From: Hyphomonas sediminis
Lineage (GTDB): Bacteria; Pseudomonadota; Alphaproteobacteria; Caulobacterales; Hyphomonadaceae
Length of the DNA stretch: 64,000 bases
NCBI RefSeq assembly: GCF_019679475.1
Contig: NZ_JAIEZP010000001.1
Location: 1,302,001 to 1,366,000, forward strand
Direction: 5' to 3'
Positions within the stretch are counted from its first letter, which is position 1; every line of letters begins with the position of its first letter. The position numbers and the translations under genes are program-made. The notes under the pieces are model-generated. The model saw only the letters and a program-made list of their open reading frames with translations, ran no database searches and was not told the origin of the DNA. Shown in pieces: positions 8,799 to 18,090 of this stretch.

Positions 8799-9671
8799 AT
8801 GCCTATCGATACTGCGTTTCCGTTTGAGCCTTCCCCCGCCAGAGGGCGGGTTCTTGTCTTCGATTCCGGGGTAGGCGGGCTCACGGTTGCGGGCGAAATC
8901 CGTGCGCTTGGCCCGCGCCTCTCGGTGCATTATGCCGCCGATACCGGCTTTTTCCCCTATGGAGACAAGTCAGATGAGGCCCTGCGCGCGCGCCTGCCGG
9001 TGGTCGCCAGGGCGCTGGTGGAGGCAGTCCGGCCAGACGTTTTCGTCATCGCCTGCAATACGGCCAGCACGCTGGCGCTCAGCGACGTGCGGGCCGTGCT
9101 CGATATTCCTGTCGTCGGCACGGTGCCCGCCATAAAGCCTGCCGCGAAGCTCACCGAAACCGGCACCATCGGCCTCCTGGCAACGCCCGGCACAATTCGG
9201 CGCGCCTACACGGCTCGTCTCATCGAGGAGTTTGCCGCCGGCAGGCGCGTCATCCTGCATGGCAGTCTCGATCTCGTCAGGCTTGCTGAGGCCCATGCGC
9301 GCGGGGAAGATGTTCCGCCTCAAGCTTACGCCGCTGCGCAGGCGCCGCTGTTCGATGCGCCCGGCGGCGAGGCGATCGATACGGTCGTGCTAGCCTGCAC
9401 ACATTTTCCGCTCGTCCGTGGCCAGCTTATTGCCACTGCGCCGCATGCCGTCAGCTATATCGATTCCGGCGCGGCCATTGCGCGCCAGACGATCCGTGTG
9501 CTGCCAGCCAGAAACGAATCCGGCGGGCAAGGAGGCACAGCCTGCCTCACCAGCCCGCCGGAAAAGGAAGAGGGAATTGCCCGCGTCCTGCGACGCTACG
9601 GTTTCCCTGACGTTCAGTTCGTTGCCATCGATCCGATCGAGATGACTTCTGCGCCTTCGGTCGAGCCATAG
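8799..9671 (+). CDS. murI: Glutamate racemase
   Basis: Interconverts L- and D-glutamate, supplying D-Glu for peptidoglycan; cytosolic, cofactor-independent. 290 aa. The two catalytic cysteines are present: Cys86 in VIACNTAST and Cys200 in VLACTHFPLV; the N-terminal FDSGVGG (about 21-27) is also typical. The last 58 bp (9614-9671) overlap the 3' end of the convergent decarboxylase gene on the other strand. Both reading frames end normally there, so the overlap appears genuine. Confidence 0.95.
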   Translation: MPIDTAFPFEPSPARGRVLVFDSGVGGLTVAGEIRALGPRLSVHYAADTGFFPYGDKSDEALRARLPVVARALVEAVRPDVFVIACNTASTLALSDVRAVLDIPVVGTVPAIKPAAKLTETGTIGLLATPGTIRRAYTARLIEEFAAGRRVILHGSLDLVRLAEAHARGEDVPPQAYAAAQAPLFDAPGGEAIDTVVLACTHFPLVRGQLIATAPHAVSYIDSGAAIARQTIRVLPARNESGGQGGTACLTSPPEKEEGIARVLRRYGFPDVQFVAIDPIEMTSAPSVEP

Positions 9672-10810
9672 AGCGACGGCCAGGGGCTGTCCTGGACGAT
9701 CGCCAGTTCCGATTCGCCGAATCCGTTGAAACGAGTCGCCATCGAGCGGCCATAGGCGCCGATATTGCCGATTTCGATGTAGTCGCCTTCGGTCAGGCCG
9801 GCCGGAAGCCAAACCTTGCTCGGCAGCATGTCCGCCGAATCGCAGGTCGGTCCGTAGACGGTATATTCTACCATCCGGCCGAGCTTGCGCCCGTCGCCTG
9901 AAATCGCGCGCATCGGGAACACCCAGTTCTCATGCACGGCGTCATAGAGCGCGCCATAGGAGCCCTCATTGATGTAGATCGCGTCGCCCTTGGAGAGGTC
10001 CACCTGCACCAGCAGGCTTTCCGCTTCGGCCACCAGCGCGCGGCCCGGCTCGCACCAGAGATCAGCGTTTTCCAGAACGAACATGTTCTCGAAAGAACGC
10101 ATCACCATGGCAACATAGTCGTCCATCGCCGGCGGGTTCTTGTCGGCATAGATCGCCGGGAAGCCGCCGCCGACATCCACGATGTCCACGGTCACGCCGG
10201 CATCGATGATGACGCGGCTGGCGTCTGCCATTGCCTGTGCCCAGGCCGAAGGCTTCATCGCCTGGCTGCCCACATGGAACGACACGCCCAGTTCGTCAGC
10301 ATAGCGGCGGGCCACGCTGAGGATCTCAGCGGCTTCCGCCGCGCCAGCGCCGAATTTGCCCGAAAGCGGCAGGGCAGAGCCTTCGTTCGACACGGCAATG
10401 CGAACGAGGATCGTGAGATCTTTCGCAAAGTCGGTCGCGTCGAGGATCTTCTGCAGCTCGGCCATCGAATCGGTGACGAAGATGCGCACGCCGTGCAGCT
10501 TGTAAGCGCGCTCGATGGCCTTGCGCGGTTTTACCGGGTGCAGGAAAGCGATGCGGGCTTCCGGGAAGCGGCCGCGGATCAGCTCGATTTCCTTCTCGGA
10601 AGCGGCGTCAAAGCTGCGGATGCCACCTTCCCACAGCGCGTCGAGGACGTGCGGGGCAGGGTTCACCTTCACGGCATAGAAGGGCTGGGCCGGGAATTTC
10701 TCCACGAACCATTGCGCAGCCGCTGTCACGCGCTCCGGGCGGAAGCAATACGTCGGCAGCTCGGGCTTTTGCTCACGAGCAATATGATAGGGAGTAGCGT
10801 AAGTGTGCAT
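9614..10810 (-). CDS. Fold-III PLP-dependent ornithine/lysine decarboxylase
   Basis: Decarboxylates ornithine (and in many alphaproteobacteria lysine) to putrescine (cadaverine). 398 aa from ATG 10810: alanine-racemase-type barrel with PLP Lys48 (FYAVKVNPAP), phosphate-binding DVGGGFP, and CDSAD around residue 323 carrying the subunit-bridging catalytic Cys/Asp. An in-frame GTG/ATG extension to 10939 exists, but it would translate the structured leader, and a GGAGG ribosome site sits just before 10810. With aguAB about 7 kb away the cell has two putrescine routes. The 3' end overlaps murI by 58 bp. Confidence 0.9.
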   Translation of the reverse strand: MHTYATPYHIAREQKPELPTYCFRPERVTAAAQWFVEKFPAQPFYAVKVNPAPHVLDALWEGGIRSFDAASEKEIELIRGRFPEARIAFLHPVKPRKAIERAYKLHGVRIFVTDSMAELQKILDATDFAKDLTILVRIAVSNEGSALPLSGKFGAGAAEAAEILSVARRYADELGVSFHVGSQAMKPSAWAQAMADASRVIIDAGVTVDIVDVGGGFPAIYADKNPPAMDDYVAMVMRSFENMFVLENADLWCEPGRALVAEAESLLVQVDLSKGDAIYINEGSYGALYDAVHENWVFPMRAISGDGRKLGRMVEYTVYGPTCDSADMLPSKVWLPAGLTEGDYIEIGNIGAYGRSMATRFNGFGESELAIVQDSPWPSLYGSTEGAEVISIGSMATN

Positions 10811-10900
10811 GACACCTAACCTCCAAAGGGCTTTGAACCAGCTTTGGGCGTTAGTACAGGGGGCCCCCCTTATCGGGTTAGCCCAGATGTCCGCCACATC
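10811..10900 (-). promoter_or_regulatory. Structured 5' leader of the decarboxylase mRNA
   Basis: On the minus strand the ribosome site GGAGG (10820-10824) lies inside a possible 13-nt stem: CTAACGCCCAAAG (10854-10842) with CTTTGGAGGTTAG (10828-10816), 11 of 13 positions paired. A second CTAACC copy (10881-10876) could compete for the same GGTTAG (10821-10816). A further hairpin GATGT-GGCGG-ACATC (10900-10886) lies upstream. Polyamine-gene leaders of alphaproteobacteria include the speF motif; membership here is untested. Confidence 0.5.
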
Positions 10901-11085
10901 GAATTTCACGGGTCGAAATAGTGTACAATGCCCGGGCATGCAAGAAGAAATTTTGCCTGTTACATAAGCGTGTCACAAAAGGGTAACGGACCCGCGCCAG
11001 ATAGGGCTTGCAATCAAGGTAAAATGGCGATCCACCGCTCTTCGTCCTCGCGAAGCGGTTTGGCCATGCCCCGGAGGTCTCCTGA

Positions 11086-12186
11086 ATGTTCCAGTTCGTC
11101 TCCCGTTTGTCTGGCGCTGCGCTGTTGCTGCTTGCGGCTGCCTGCGGCCAGAGCGACCTGTCCCAGCTTGATACGGGCGCGCCGGGGGTGAAGCCTGTTC
11201 CGGCCATCGCGCGGAACCAGAAGATCAAGATTGTCGGCTCCTCCACGGTCGCTCCATTCTCCCGCACGGTGGCAGAGCGCTTCGGCGCCGTCAGCGGCTT
11301 CCCGACCCCTATTGTGGAAACCACGGGCACAGGCGGCGGCTTCAAGGCTTTCTGCGAGGGCGTTGGCCCGATCAGCCCGTCGATTGCCAATGCCTCGCGC
11401 CCCATGAAAGAATCAGAGCGCGAGCTGTGTGCCAAGGCGGGCGTGACGGCGATCACAGAAGTCGAGCTTGGCTATGACGGCATCGTGATCGCCAACTCAA
11501 AGCTCGGCCCGGATTTCGACATCACCAAGGAACAGCTTTACCTCTCCCTCGCCAAGGAGATCCCGGACGGGAAGGGCGGCTTCATGCCCAATCCGTACAA
11601 GAACTGGAAAGAGGTCTCCCCCACGCTTCCCGATGAGCCGATCATGGTGCTCGGCCCCCCGCCCACCTCCGGCACGCGCGACGCCTTTGTCGAGCTTGGC
11701 ATGGAGAAGGGCGCCGAAGCCATTCCCCAGCTCAAGGCCCTCAAAGCCAGCGATGAAACCGCCTTCAAGGAACGCGCCCACACGGTGCGCACCGATGGCG
11801 TGTGGATCGACTTTGGCGAAAACGATTCCGCGATCGTCCAGTCCCTCGTGAAGTCACCTGAGGCGATCGGCATTCTCGGCTTCTCCTTCCTTGAGCAGAA
11901 TGGAGACCGCGTGAAAGGCGCCCGGCTTGGCGGCGTCGACGCGACCTTCGACAATATCGTCGATGGCCATTATGGTCTTGCCCGGATCATGTTCTTCTAT
12001 GTGAAGGACCAGAACCTGCCATTGGTTGATGGCCTCGCTGATTTCGTCACCGCGTCCGTCGATGAAGGTGCTGCGGGCGAAGATGGATACCTGCTTGAGA
12101 AAGGGCTGATCCCGCTGCATGCGGACGACCTCGTAAAGCAGCAGGAAATCGCCCGCCAGCTCGAAACCAAGGTTCACACTTACTGA
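11086..12186 (+). CDS. PstS-like phosphate-binding lipoprotein
   Basis: 366 aa. Lipoprotein signal with lipobox LAAAC (Cys20), then a periplasmic-binding domain with the phosphate-binding N-terminal loop IVGSSTVAPFSRTVAERF and an internal PPTSGTRDAFVELG segment, both typical of PstS. The role is high-affinity phosphate capture for a PstCAB importer. No pstCAB or phoU is adjacent, so it may be a stand-alone paralogue or serve a distant operon. ATG 11086 is preceded by GGAGG. Divergent from the decarboxylase across 275 bp. Confidence 0.88.
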   Translation: MFQFVSRLSGAALLLLAAACGQSDLSQLDTGAPGVKPVPAIARNQKIKIVGSSTVAPFSRTVAERFGAVSGFPTPIVETTGTGGGFKAFCEGVGPISPSIANASRPMKESERELCAKAGVTAITEVELGYDGIVIANSKLGPDFDITKEQLYLSLAKEIPDGKGGFMPNPYKNWKEVSPTLPDEPIMVLGPPPTSGTRDAFVELGMEKGAEAIPQLKALKASDETAFKERAHTVRTDGVWIDFGENDSAIVQSLVKSPEAIGILGFSFLEQNGDRVKGARLGGVDATFDNIVDGHYGLARIMFFYVKDQNLPLVDGLADFVTASVDEGAAGEDGYLLEKGLIPLHADDLVKQQEIARQLETKVHTY

Positions 12187-12204
12187 TCGGCTGAAAGGCC
12201 TGCT

Positions 12205-13311
12205 CTAGAAGCCCGGCCCTGCAGGCGGACGGCGGCGGCGGATGCGGATCTTCTGCCAGAAGCGTTTGCGCTCCGGTGCCGGCAGCGGCTGCAGGTTCTC
12301 GATGAACGCCTCAGCGCACGCCCGCCAGCTATAGGTCTCGGCATAGGCCCGGCAGGTTTCCCGGCTGAGCGTCAGACAGTCGAGCGCGCCCTGGCGCAGG
12401 TCGCCGCCCACCGGCGTGATCGTGCCGGCGCCCGAACCGGGGATGACATCCCGCGGCCCCGTCGCCTCGAACGCGGCCACAGGCGTGCCCGCTGCCATCG
12501 CTTCGAGCACCACAAGGCCGAACGTGTCGGTCATGCTCGGGAACACGAACACGTCCGCGCTCGCATAATGGGCCGCCAGGTCGTCGCCGAACTTCGCGCC
12601 CAGGAAGGCCACCTTCGGGTACTTCTTCTTCAGCTCTTCCAGCTGCGGGCCATCGCCGACGATCACTTTCGTGCCCGGCAGGTCCAGCTCGGCGAAGGCT
12701 TCGATATTCTTCTCCACGGCCACCCGGCCGACATTCAGAAAGATCGGGCGCGCCAGGCCGGCAAACGGGTCGCCTGGCTGGCCTTCCTCGATCCGCCTGG
12801 TGGGCGTGAACAGCTCGGTGTCGACGCCCCGGCTCCAGGCCACAAGGTTCATGAATCGCTGCTGGCGCAGCTCGTCGAGCAGAGACGGCGTCGCCACCAT
12901 CACCTTGCCCGAATATTTGTGGAACCAGCGCACGAAGGAATAGCCCCAGCTCACCGGCACGGGGATGCGCGCCGACACATATTCCGGGAAGCGGGTATGG
13001 TAGGCGGTGGAGAAGGGGTGTTTCTCGGTCAGGCAGACTGCCCGGCCCGCCATCCCCAGCGTGCCTTCGGTGGCGATATGCACGGCGTCCGGCTCGAACG
13101 CATCGAAGCGCTCGCGGATCTTGTTCTGGGCAAACAGCGCCAGCTTGATTTCCGGATAGGTTGGCAGCGGCATGGTCATGAAACCATCGCCCGGATGCAC
13201 GATCTCCCAGACATGGCCCATAGCCTCTGTCTCGGCGATCACGCGCTTCATCGTGCGTACAACGCCGTTGACCTGCGGGTCCCACGCGTCGGTGACGAGC
13301 ATGATGCGCAT
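12205..13311 (-). CDS. Glycosyltransferase family 4
   Basis: 368 aa GT-B enzyme. N-terminal acceptor domain starting MRIMLVTDAWDPQVNGVVRT, a linker, then a donor-binding Rossmann domain with NVGRVAVEKNIEAF, IVGDGPQ and the GT4 signature FPSMTDTFGLVVLEAMAAGTPV. The N-terminal pattern resembles retaining alpha-mannosyl and sulfoquinovosyl-diacylglycerol-type transferases acting on lipid acceptors, but donor and acceptor cannot be fixed. It stands alone, tail to tail with the PstS-like gene (18 bp). Confidence 0.85.
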   Translation of the reverse strand: MRIMLVTDAWDPQVNGVVRTMKRVIAETEAMGHVWEIVHPGDGFMTMPLPTYPEIKLALFAQNKIRERFDAFEPDAVHIATEGTLGMAGRAVCLTEKHPFSTAYHTRFPEYVSARIPVPVSWGYSFVRWFHKYSGKVMVATPSLLDELRQQRFMNLVAWSRGVDTELFTPTRRIEEGQPGDPFAGLARPIFLNVGRVAVEKNIEAFAELDLPGTKVIVGDGPQLEELKKKYPKVAFLGAKFGDDLAAHYASADVFVFPSMTDTFGLVVLEAMAAGTPVAAFEATGPRDVIPGSGAGTITPVGGDLRQGALDCLTLSRETCRAYAETYSWRACAEAFIENLQPLPAPERKRFWQKIRIRRRRPPAGPGF

Positions 13312-13502
13312 GCCGGCTCCATGGTTTCAGCCCCCCGTGGGCCGTTAGCTGGCGCAATTTGGCGGGCTTGGCGCGGGGCGTAAAGGGGGTCACTGCGGCG
13401 GGCTACCATTTTGGCAGATCCGCCAGGTGGGGGTATTCTTGTGCGTCTGCTGCGGTATAAGAGGCAGATTATTGCCCCGGCCCTGCCAGACGGACCAGAC
13501 CC

Positions 13503-16500
13503 ATGCCCAGCACGACCCAAAATGCAGCCCTCGACTGGGATGCGCTCGACGCTTTGAAGTTCGCCGATGAGGAGGCGCTGCTCGAAACGCTTCTCAAGGA
13601 AGGGGTATTGACCCCGCCGGTTCGCGAGGGCGCGGTGCGCCGGGGGAGGGAGTTGGTGATGATCGCCCGCTCGCGTGGCCGCCGCAAAGGCATGATGGAA
13701 AGCTTCCTTGAGGAGTTCGGCCTGACCAACTCCGAAGGTCTCGCCCTCATGTGCCTTGCCGAGGCGCTGCTGCGCGTGCCCGACGCTGAAACCAAGGACG
13801 ACCTCATCGCCGAGAAGATCCGTTCCGGAGACTGGGGCGCCCATAAAGGCCAGTCCGACAGCTGGCTGGTCAACGCCTCCACCTGGGGCCTGATGCTCAC
13901 TGGCCGCGTCATCGGCGCGCCCGATACCGCCCGCAAGGGCGCTGGCAATTTCGTCACCGGCCTCGTGCGTCAGAGCGGCGAGCCGGTCATCCGCGCCGCC
14001 ATGATGCAGGCCATGCGGATCATGGGCGAACAGTTCGTCCTTGGGCGGACGGTGACCGAAGCCCTCAAGCGGGGTCGCCGCATGGTGAAGTCCGGCGATG
14101 CTGCCCATTTCAGCTTCGACATGCTGGGCGAGGGCGCCCGCACCACCGAAGACGCAAACCGCTATTACAAGGCTTACCACGAGGCCATCGCCGCCGTCGC
14201 TGCAGATAAAGACGCAGCCCTCCCGCCGGAGAAGGCAAACGGCGTCTCGGTCAAGCTTTCCGCGCTCCACCCGCGTTATCTCGCGGTGAAGGAAGAGCGC
14301 GTGATGGCGGAGCTTTATCCCCGTGTCCTCGCCCTCTGTGAGGCTGCCGCCAAGGCCAATATCGGCCTCTGTCTTGATGCGGAGGAGGCTCATCGCCTTG
14401 TCCTCAGCCTGAAGATCTTCGAGCGTCTCGCCCGCGAGTCCTCGCTGAAAGACTGGACCGGTCTCGGCCTCGCCGTGCAGGCCTATCAGAAACGCGCCCG
14501 CGCCGTCATCATGCGCCTGTCGGAACTGGCGCAGGAAACCGGTCGCCGTTTCATGGTCCGCCTCGTCAAGGGCGCCTATTGGGATAGCGAAATCAAGAAC
14601 GCCCAGGTCGAAGGTTTCCCGAACTTCCCGGTCTTCACCACAAAGCAGGGTACGGACGTTCACTACCTCGCCTGCGCCAGGGAAATGCTCGCCGCTTCGC
14701 CCGCGATCTATTCCGCGTTTGCCACGCACAACGCCCACACGCTCGCCGCCGTCGACCTGCTCGCCGCAGAAGCGGGCGTCACCAGCTTCGAGTTCCAGCG
14801 CCTCCACGGCATGGGCGAGCCGCTTTACGAAGCCGCCGAAGCGGGCAGCCGCGTGCGCGTCTACGCCCCCGTTGGCGCGCATGAAGACCTGCTGCCCTAT
14901 CTCGTCCGCCGCCTTCTGGAGAACGGCGCGAATACCAGCTTCGTCCACTCCTTCCTCGATCCCGATGTGCCTGCCGAACAGGTGGTGGCAGACCCAATCG
15001 CCAAGGTCGAAATCGGCCCGCGCCGCCATCCGCGCATCCCCACGCCGCCGCGCCTTTACGGCCCCGGTCGCCGCAACTCTCTGGGCCATGATCTCAGCCA
15101 GGTCGGTGTGCGCGGCCAGTTTGCGGCCGCTCTGAAGATGCTCGATGAAGGCCCGGCCTTCGCCGCTGGCCCCATCGTTTCGGGCAAGGCGGAAGCCGGC
15201 GGCGGTGAACTCGTCCGTATGCCCGCAGAAACAGGCCGCGCGCTCGGCGCCTCGAAAGAGGCCGGTGGTGCGGCCATCGATCGCGCGCTGGACGCCGCCA
15301 CCCGTTACCAGCCCGAATGGGACAGCCTCGGCGGCCCCAAGCGCGCCGAATATCTCCACGCCATGGCCGATGCGATGGAAGCAAACGCGGCCCAGCTGAT
15401 CGCCCTGATGGCGCGCGAAGCGGGCAAGACACTGCCTGATGGCATTGCCGAAGTGCGCGAGGCGGTCGATTTCTGCCGCTATTACGCGGCTCAGGCCGAG
15501 CAGGACTTTGCTGCGCCGGTGCGCCTTCCGGGGCCGACGGGGGAAACCAACCATCTCTCCCTGCATGGACGGGGCGTGTTCTGTTGCATCAGCCCGTGGA
15601 ACTTCCCGCTCGCTATCTTCACCGGCCAGATCGCGGCTGCGCTTGCCGCTGGCAATACGGTTGTCGCCAAGCCTGCGGAACAGACGACGCTCACTGCCTT
15701 CGAGGCCGTGCGCCTGTTCCACAAGGCTGGCCTCCCGGTGGACGCGCTGCATCTCCTGCCGGGCAGGGGCGAAACGGTCGGCGCTGCGCTTACGGGAGAC
15801 CTGCGCGTCTCCGGCGTCTGCTTCACGGGCGGCACGTCCACCGCCCGCCTCATCAACCGCACGCTGGCGGGCCGCGATGGCCCGATCATTCCGCTGATCG
15901 CTGAAACCGGCGGCCTCAATGGTCTCTTCGTCGACACCACCGCCCTGCGCGAACAGGTGATCGACGACATGATGATCTCGGCCTTCGGCTCGGCGGGCCA
16001 GCGCTGCTCGGCGCTGCGTCTCGCCTTCTTGCCCAACGCGACGGCCGACCATCTGATCGAAGGCCTTATCGGCGCGATGAACGAGCTTGCCCTGGGCGAT
16101 CCGGCCCTGCCGGAAACCGATACCGGCCCAGTCATCGATGCCGACGCCCGCAAGGCGCTCGAAGCGCATCTGGAGCGGATGGGCCGCGAGGCAAAAATCC
16201 TGCACCAGCTCGATGCTGGAACGCTTGGCAAGGAAGGCTTCGGTTTCGGCCCGGCCCTGGTGGAGCTGTCCTCGCTCGACCAGATCAGCGAGGAAACCTT
16301 CGGCCCCGTCCTGCATGTCCTGCGCTACGATCCGGATAATGTGGCCGAGGTTGCCGCCGCGCTCAAAGCCAAGGGCTATGGCCTCACGCTCGGCATTCAT
16401 TCCCGTCTCGAAAGTTTCCACAATGCGGTCAAGGCGGCCTGTCAGGTGGGCAACACCTATGTGAACCGCTCGATGATCGGCGCTGTCGTTGGCGTTCAGC

Positions 16501-16637
16501 CCTTTGGCGGGGAAGGGCTTTCGGGCACCGGTCCCAAGGCGGGCGGACCTCATTATCTCCATCGTTTCGCCACAGAACGCGTGGTAACAGTGAACATTAC
16601 CGCTCAGGGCGGTGACCCCGAACTGCTCAGCCTTTAA
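13503..16637 (+). CDS. putA: Bifunctional proline dehydrogenase / P5C dehydrogenase
   Basis: Oxidises proline to glutamate in two channelled steps using FAD then NAD+. 1044 aa. N-terminal helical arm; PRODH barrel with RLVKGAYWDSEIKNAQ and the C-terminal RRHPRIPTP / GRRNSLGHDLS segment; then an aldehyde dehydrogenase domain with ISPWNFPLAIFTGQ, the Glu motif AETGGLNG and catalytic Cys835 in GSAGQRCSAL. There is no ribbon-helix-helix at the start, so this is the short, non-autoregulating type; the DNA-binding trifunctional form is longer. The next gene follows after 12 bp and is probably cotranscribed. Confidence 0.96.
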   Translation: MPSTTQNAALDWDALDALKFADEEALLETLLKEGVLTPPVREGAVRRGRELVMIARSRGRRKGMMESFLEEFGLTNSEGLALMCLAEALLRVPDAETKDDLIAEKIRSGDWGAHKGQSDSWLVNASTWGLMLTGRVIGAPDTARKGAGNFVTGLVRQSGEPVIRAAMMQAMRIMGEQFVLGRTVTEALKRGRRMVKSGDAAHFSFDMLGEGARTTEDANRYYKAYHEAIAAVAADKDAALPPEKANGVSVKLSALHPRYLAVKEERVMAELYPRVLALCEAAAKANIGLCLDAEEAHRLVLSLKIFERLARESSLKDWTGLGLAVQAYQKRARAVIMRLSELAQETGRRFMVRLVKGAYWDSEIKNAQVEGFPNFPVFTTKQGTDVHYLACAREMLAASPAIYSAFATHNAHTLAAVDLLAAEAGVTSFEFQRLHGMGEPLYEAAEAGSRVRVYAPVGAHEDLLPYLVRRLLENGANTSFVHSFLDPDVPAEQVVADPIAKVEIGPRRHPRIPTPPRLYGPGRRNSLGHDLSQVGVRGQFAAALKMLDEGPAFAAGPIVSGKAEAGGGELVRMPAETGRALGASKEAGGAAIDRALDAATRYQPEWDSLGGPKRAEYLHAMADAMEANAAQLIALMAREAGKTLPDGIAEVREAVDFCRYYAAQAEQDFAAPVRLPGPTGETNHLSLHGRGVFCCISPWNFPLAIFTGQIAAALAAGNTVVAKPAEQTTLTAFEAVRLFHKAGLPVDALHLLPGRGETVGAALTGDLRVSGVCFTGGTSTARLINRTLAGRDGPIIPLIAETGGLNGLFVDTTALREQVIDDMMISAFGSAGQRCSALRLAFLPNATADHLIEGLIGAMNELALGDPALPETDTGPVIDADARKALEAHLERMGREAKILHQLDAGTLGKEGFGFGPALVELSSLDQISEETFGPVLHVLRYDPDNVAEVAAALKAKGYGLTLGIHSRLESFHNAVKAACQVGNTYVNRSMIGAVVGVQPFGGEGLSGTGPKAGGPHYLHRFATERVVTVNITAQGGDPELLSL

Positions 16638-16649
16638 GGATTACGACCC

Positions 16650-17531
16650 ATGAAACGCCTTTTCCTCACCGCTTCGTTGGCGGCGCTGCTGCTTGCCGCC
16701 TGCGCGCCGAATGCGGAGACCCCAGCAGACGAAGCGACGGCGGGTGAGGCGTCCGGCGAAGCAGGCGTGGCATCGGCAGAAGGCGCGCCGCTTCCTGCCG
16801 ATCTAGGCAGCCCCGCTTTTGAGGAAATCACCGAGAACTACGAAATCCGCACCGTCGTCGATCCGGCCATCGTCTCTTTCGATCCGGCGCTTGCCAAGCT
16901 GCTGTTCGATGTCGCCAAAGAATCGCTCGACGCGCTTAAGGAACAGGCCCTTGCCGATAAGCTGTCGGCTGATGAAATGGCGAAAGAGGATGGCTCTGAA
17001 AGCTGGTTCCGCCAGTATTCGATGGAATACCGTTTCGATGCGACCGCCGCTCAGGCTGACATCATCAGCGTCCAGCAGAATGTCTACACTTACACTGGCG
17101 GCGCTCATCCCAACTATTTCCTGCGCGGCATGATCTATCAGCATGGCAAGACCGATCCTGTCCCGGTGGCCGATGTGGTCGCCGATATGGCGGTTTTCGG
17201 CAGCAAGCTGAAAGCCGGTCTGGTGCAGATGAAAAAGACGCGCAGCTATGAAGAGCGGACCGTCGAGGCGCTCGCTTCGGAAGTGACCGATATGCTGGGC
17301 GATGACGCGCAGGCAGGTTCTGTTTCCGGCGCCAATTATGTGCTTGAGCCGTCTACGGAAGAAGGAAAGTTCGGCGGCATCACCGTCCTCTTCTCGCCGT
17401 ATGAAGTCGGCCCCTATGCCGAAGGCTCCTACGAGATCACCGTTCCGGCAGCTGACCTTGCCGGCGCGCTGACGCCGGATTGGGCGGCCCGTTTCGGCGG
17501 TGAGCCACTGCCGCGTGAAGGCAAGGAATAG
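16650..17531 (+). CDS. RsiV/DUF3298-like lipoprotein
   Basis: 293 aa. Lipobox LLAAC (Cys18), an Ala/Glu/Asp-rich linker to about 55, then a globular domain with YTYTGGAHPNYF. TGGAHPN is the hallmark of the DUF4163/DUF3298 fold found in RsiV and PdaC-like proteins. Probable envelope lipoprotein; in Bacillus the fold binds lysozyme, but in proteobacteria the role is unknown. It lies 12 bp downstream of putA. Confidence 0.75.
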   Translation: MKRLFLTASLAALLLAACAPNAETPADEATAGEASGEAGVASAEGAPLPADLGSPAFEEITENYEIRTVVDPAIVSFDPALAKLLFDVAKESLDALKEQALADKLSADEMAKEDGSESWFRQYSMEYRFDATAAQADIISVQQNVYTYTGGAHPNYFLRGMIYQHGKTDPVPVADVVADMAVFGSKLKAGLVQMKKTRSYEERTVEALASEVTDMLGDDAQAGSVSGANYVLEPSTEEGKFGGITVLFSPYEVGPYAEGSYEITVPAADLAGALTPDWAARFGGEPLPREGKE

Positions 17532-17552
17532 GTGGCGCCTGAAGCGCCTGAC

Positions 17553-17656
17553 GCAAAGTCCGCTCAAGTGGGAGACCGGTTGAGCGGACGAATTTGCGAT
17601 GAATCAGAAAAACTGGAGCAAGCGATCTGATCCCATCAGATCGCACTTTGCTTTAG
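17553..17656. repeat. Two-hairpin dispersed repeat, copy A
   Basis: About 104 bp, closely similar to copy B at 41917-42020. First hairpin: GTCCGCTCAA / TTGAGCGGAC arms. Second: GCGATCTGAT-CCC-ATCAGATCGC. It fills the gap between two convergent genes and its right end supplies the stop codon (minus-strand TAA, 17653-17655) of the DUF6265-like gene. It may act as a bidirectional terminator. Confidence 0.85.
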
Positions 17657-18090
17657 CAGCGGCGGAATTCGAAAACCTGCGCGCGGTCCCCGTTCATCAG
17701 CGAGATGGTCGCCTTCATCCGGCGGCCGTCCCGCGCATAGGTGATGCGCTGGGGAAAGTTGTGCGCCGGGTTCACGAAGGTGATCGATTCCTTGCCGCGG
17801 CTTTCCTCGGTGAATTCTGACGGGCCAAACCCAGCCGGATAGGCGTCGAATGTTGCCGGGGTGCCCAGCGTGATGCGGGTCTGTTCGAAATAGGTCGCCA
17901 CATCGCCTTCAAGGTTCAGCGCGTAGCCGAACAGGTAGCCATATTCCGGCTTCGTCCACACTTCGCGGTAGGTGCGTGCCTCGTTGCGCCAGCAGCCGCT
18001 GATCCAGTCCAGCTCGTCCGCATGGGCCGCCGGGGCGGCGCTGGCGCAGGCAGTCAGGCCAAGGGCGAGGGCAACAAAGACGTTTTTCAT
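17653..18090 (-). CDS. Secreted DUF6265-like protein
   Basis: 145 aa with an N-terminal signal sequence (ALALGLTACASAAPAAHA). The mature part begins DWISGCWR, then has alternating strands including NPAHNFPQRITY, which matches the small calycin-like domain I associate with DUF6265. Function unknown. LTACAS could serve as a lipobox, so type I or II processing is undecided. The stop codon lies in repeat copy A. Confidence 0.7.
   Translation of the reverse strand: MKNVFVALALGLTACASAAPAAHADELDWISGCWRNEARTYREVWTKPEYGYLFGYALNLEGDVATYFEQTRITLGTPATFDAYPAGFGPSEFTEESRGKESITFVNPAHNFPQRITYARDGRRMKATISLMNGDRAQVFEFRRC

Noticed and set aside
10811..10939. N-terminal extension of the decarboxylase
   Set aside because: It would translate the structured leader; homologous enzymes begin just ahead of the PLP-Lys region, and a GGAGG site precedes ATG 10810.
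13248..16562. Long open frame (1104 codons) on the minus strand antisense to putA
   Set aside because: putA is unmistakable with all catalytic motifs; the antisense frame is a by-product of GC-rich codon bias, with no recognisable domain and a His/Arg/Gly-rich composition.
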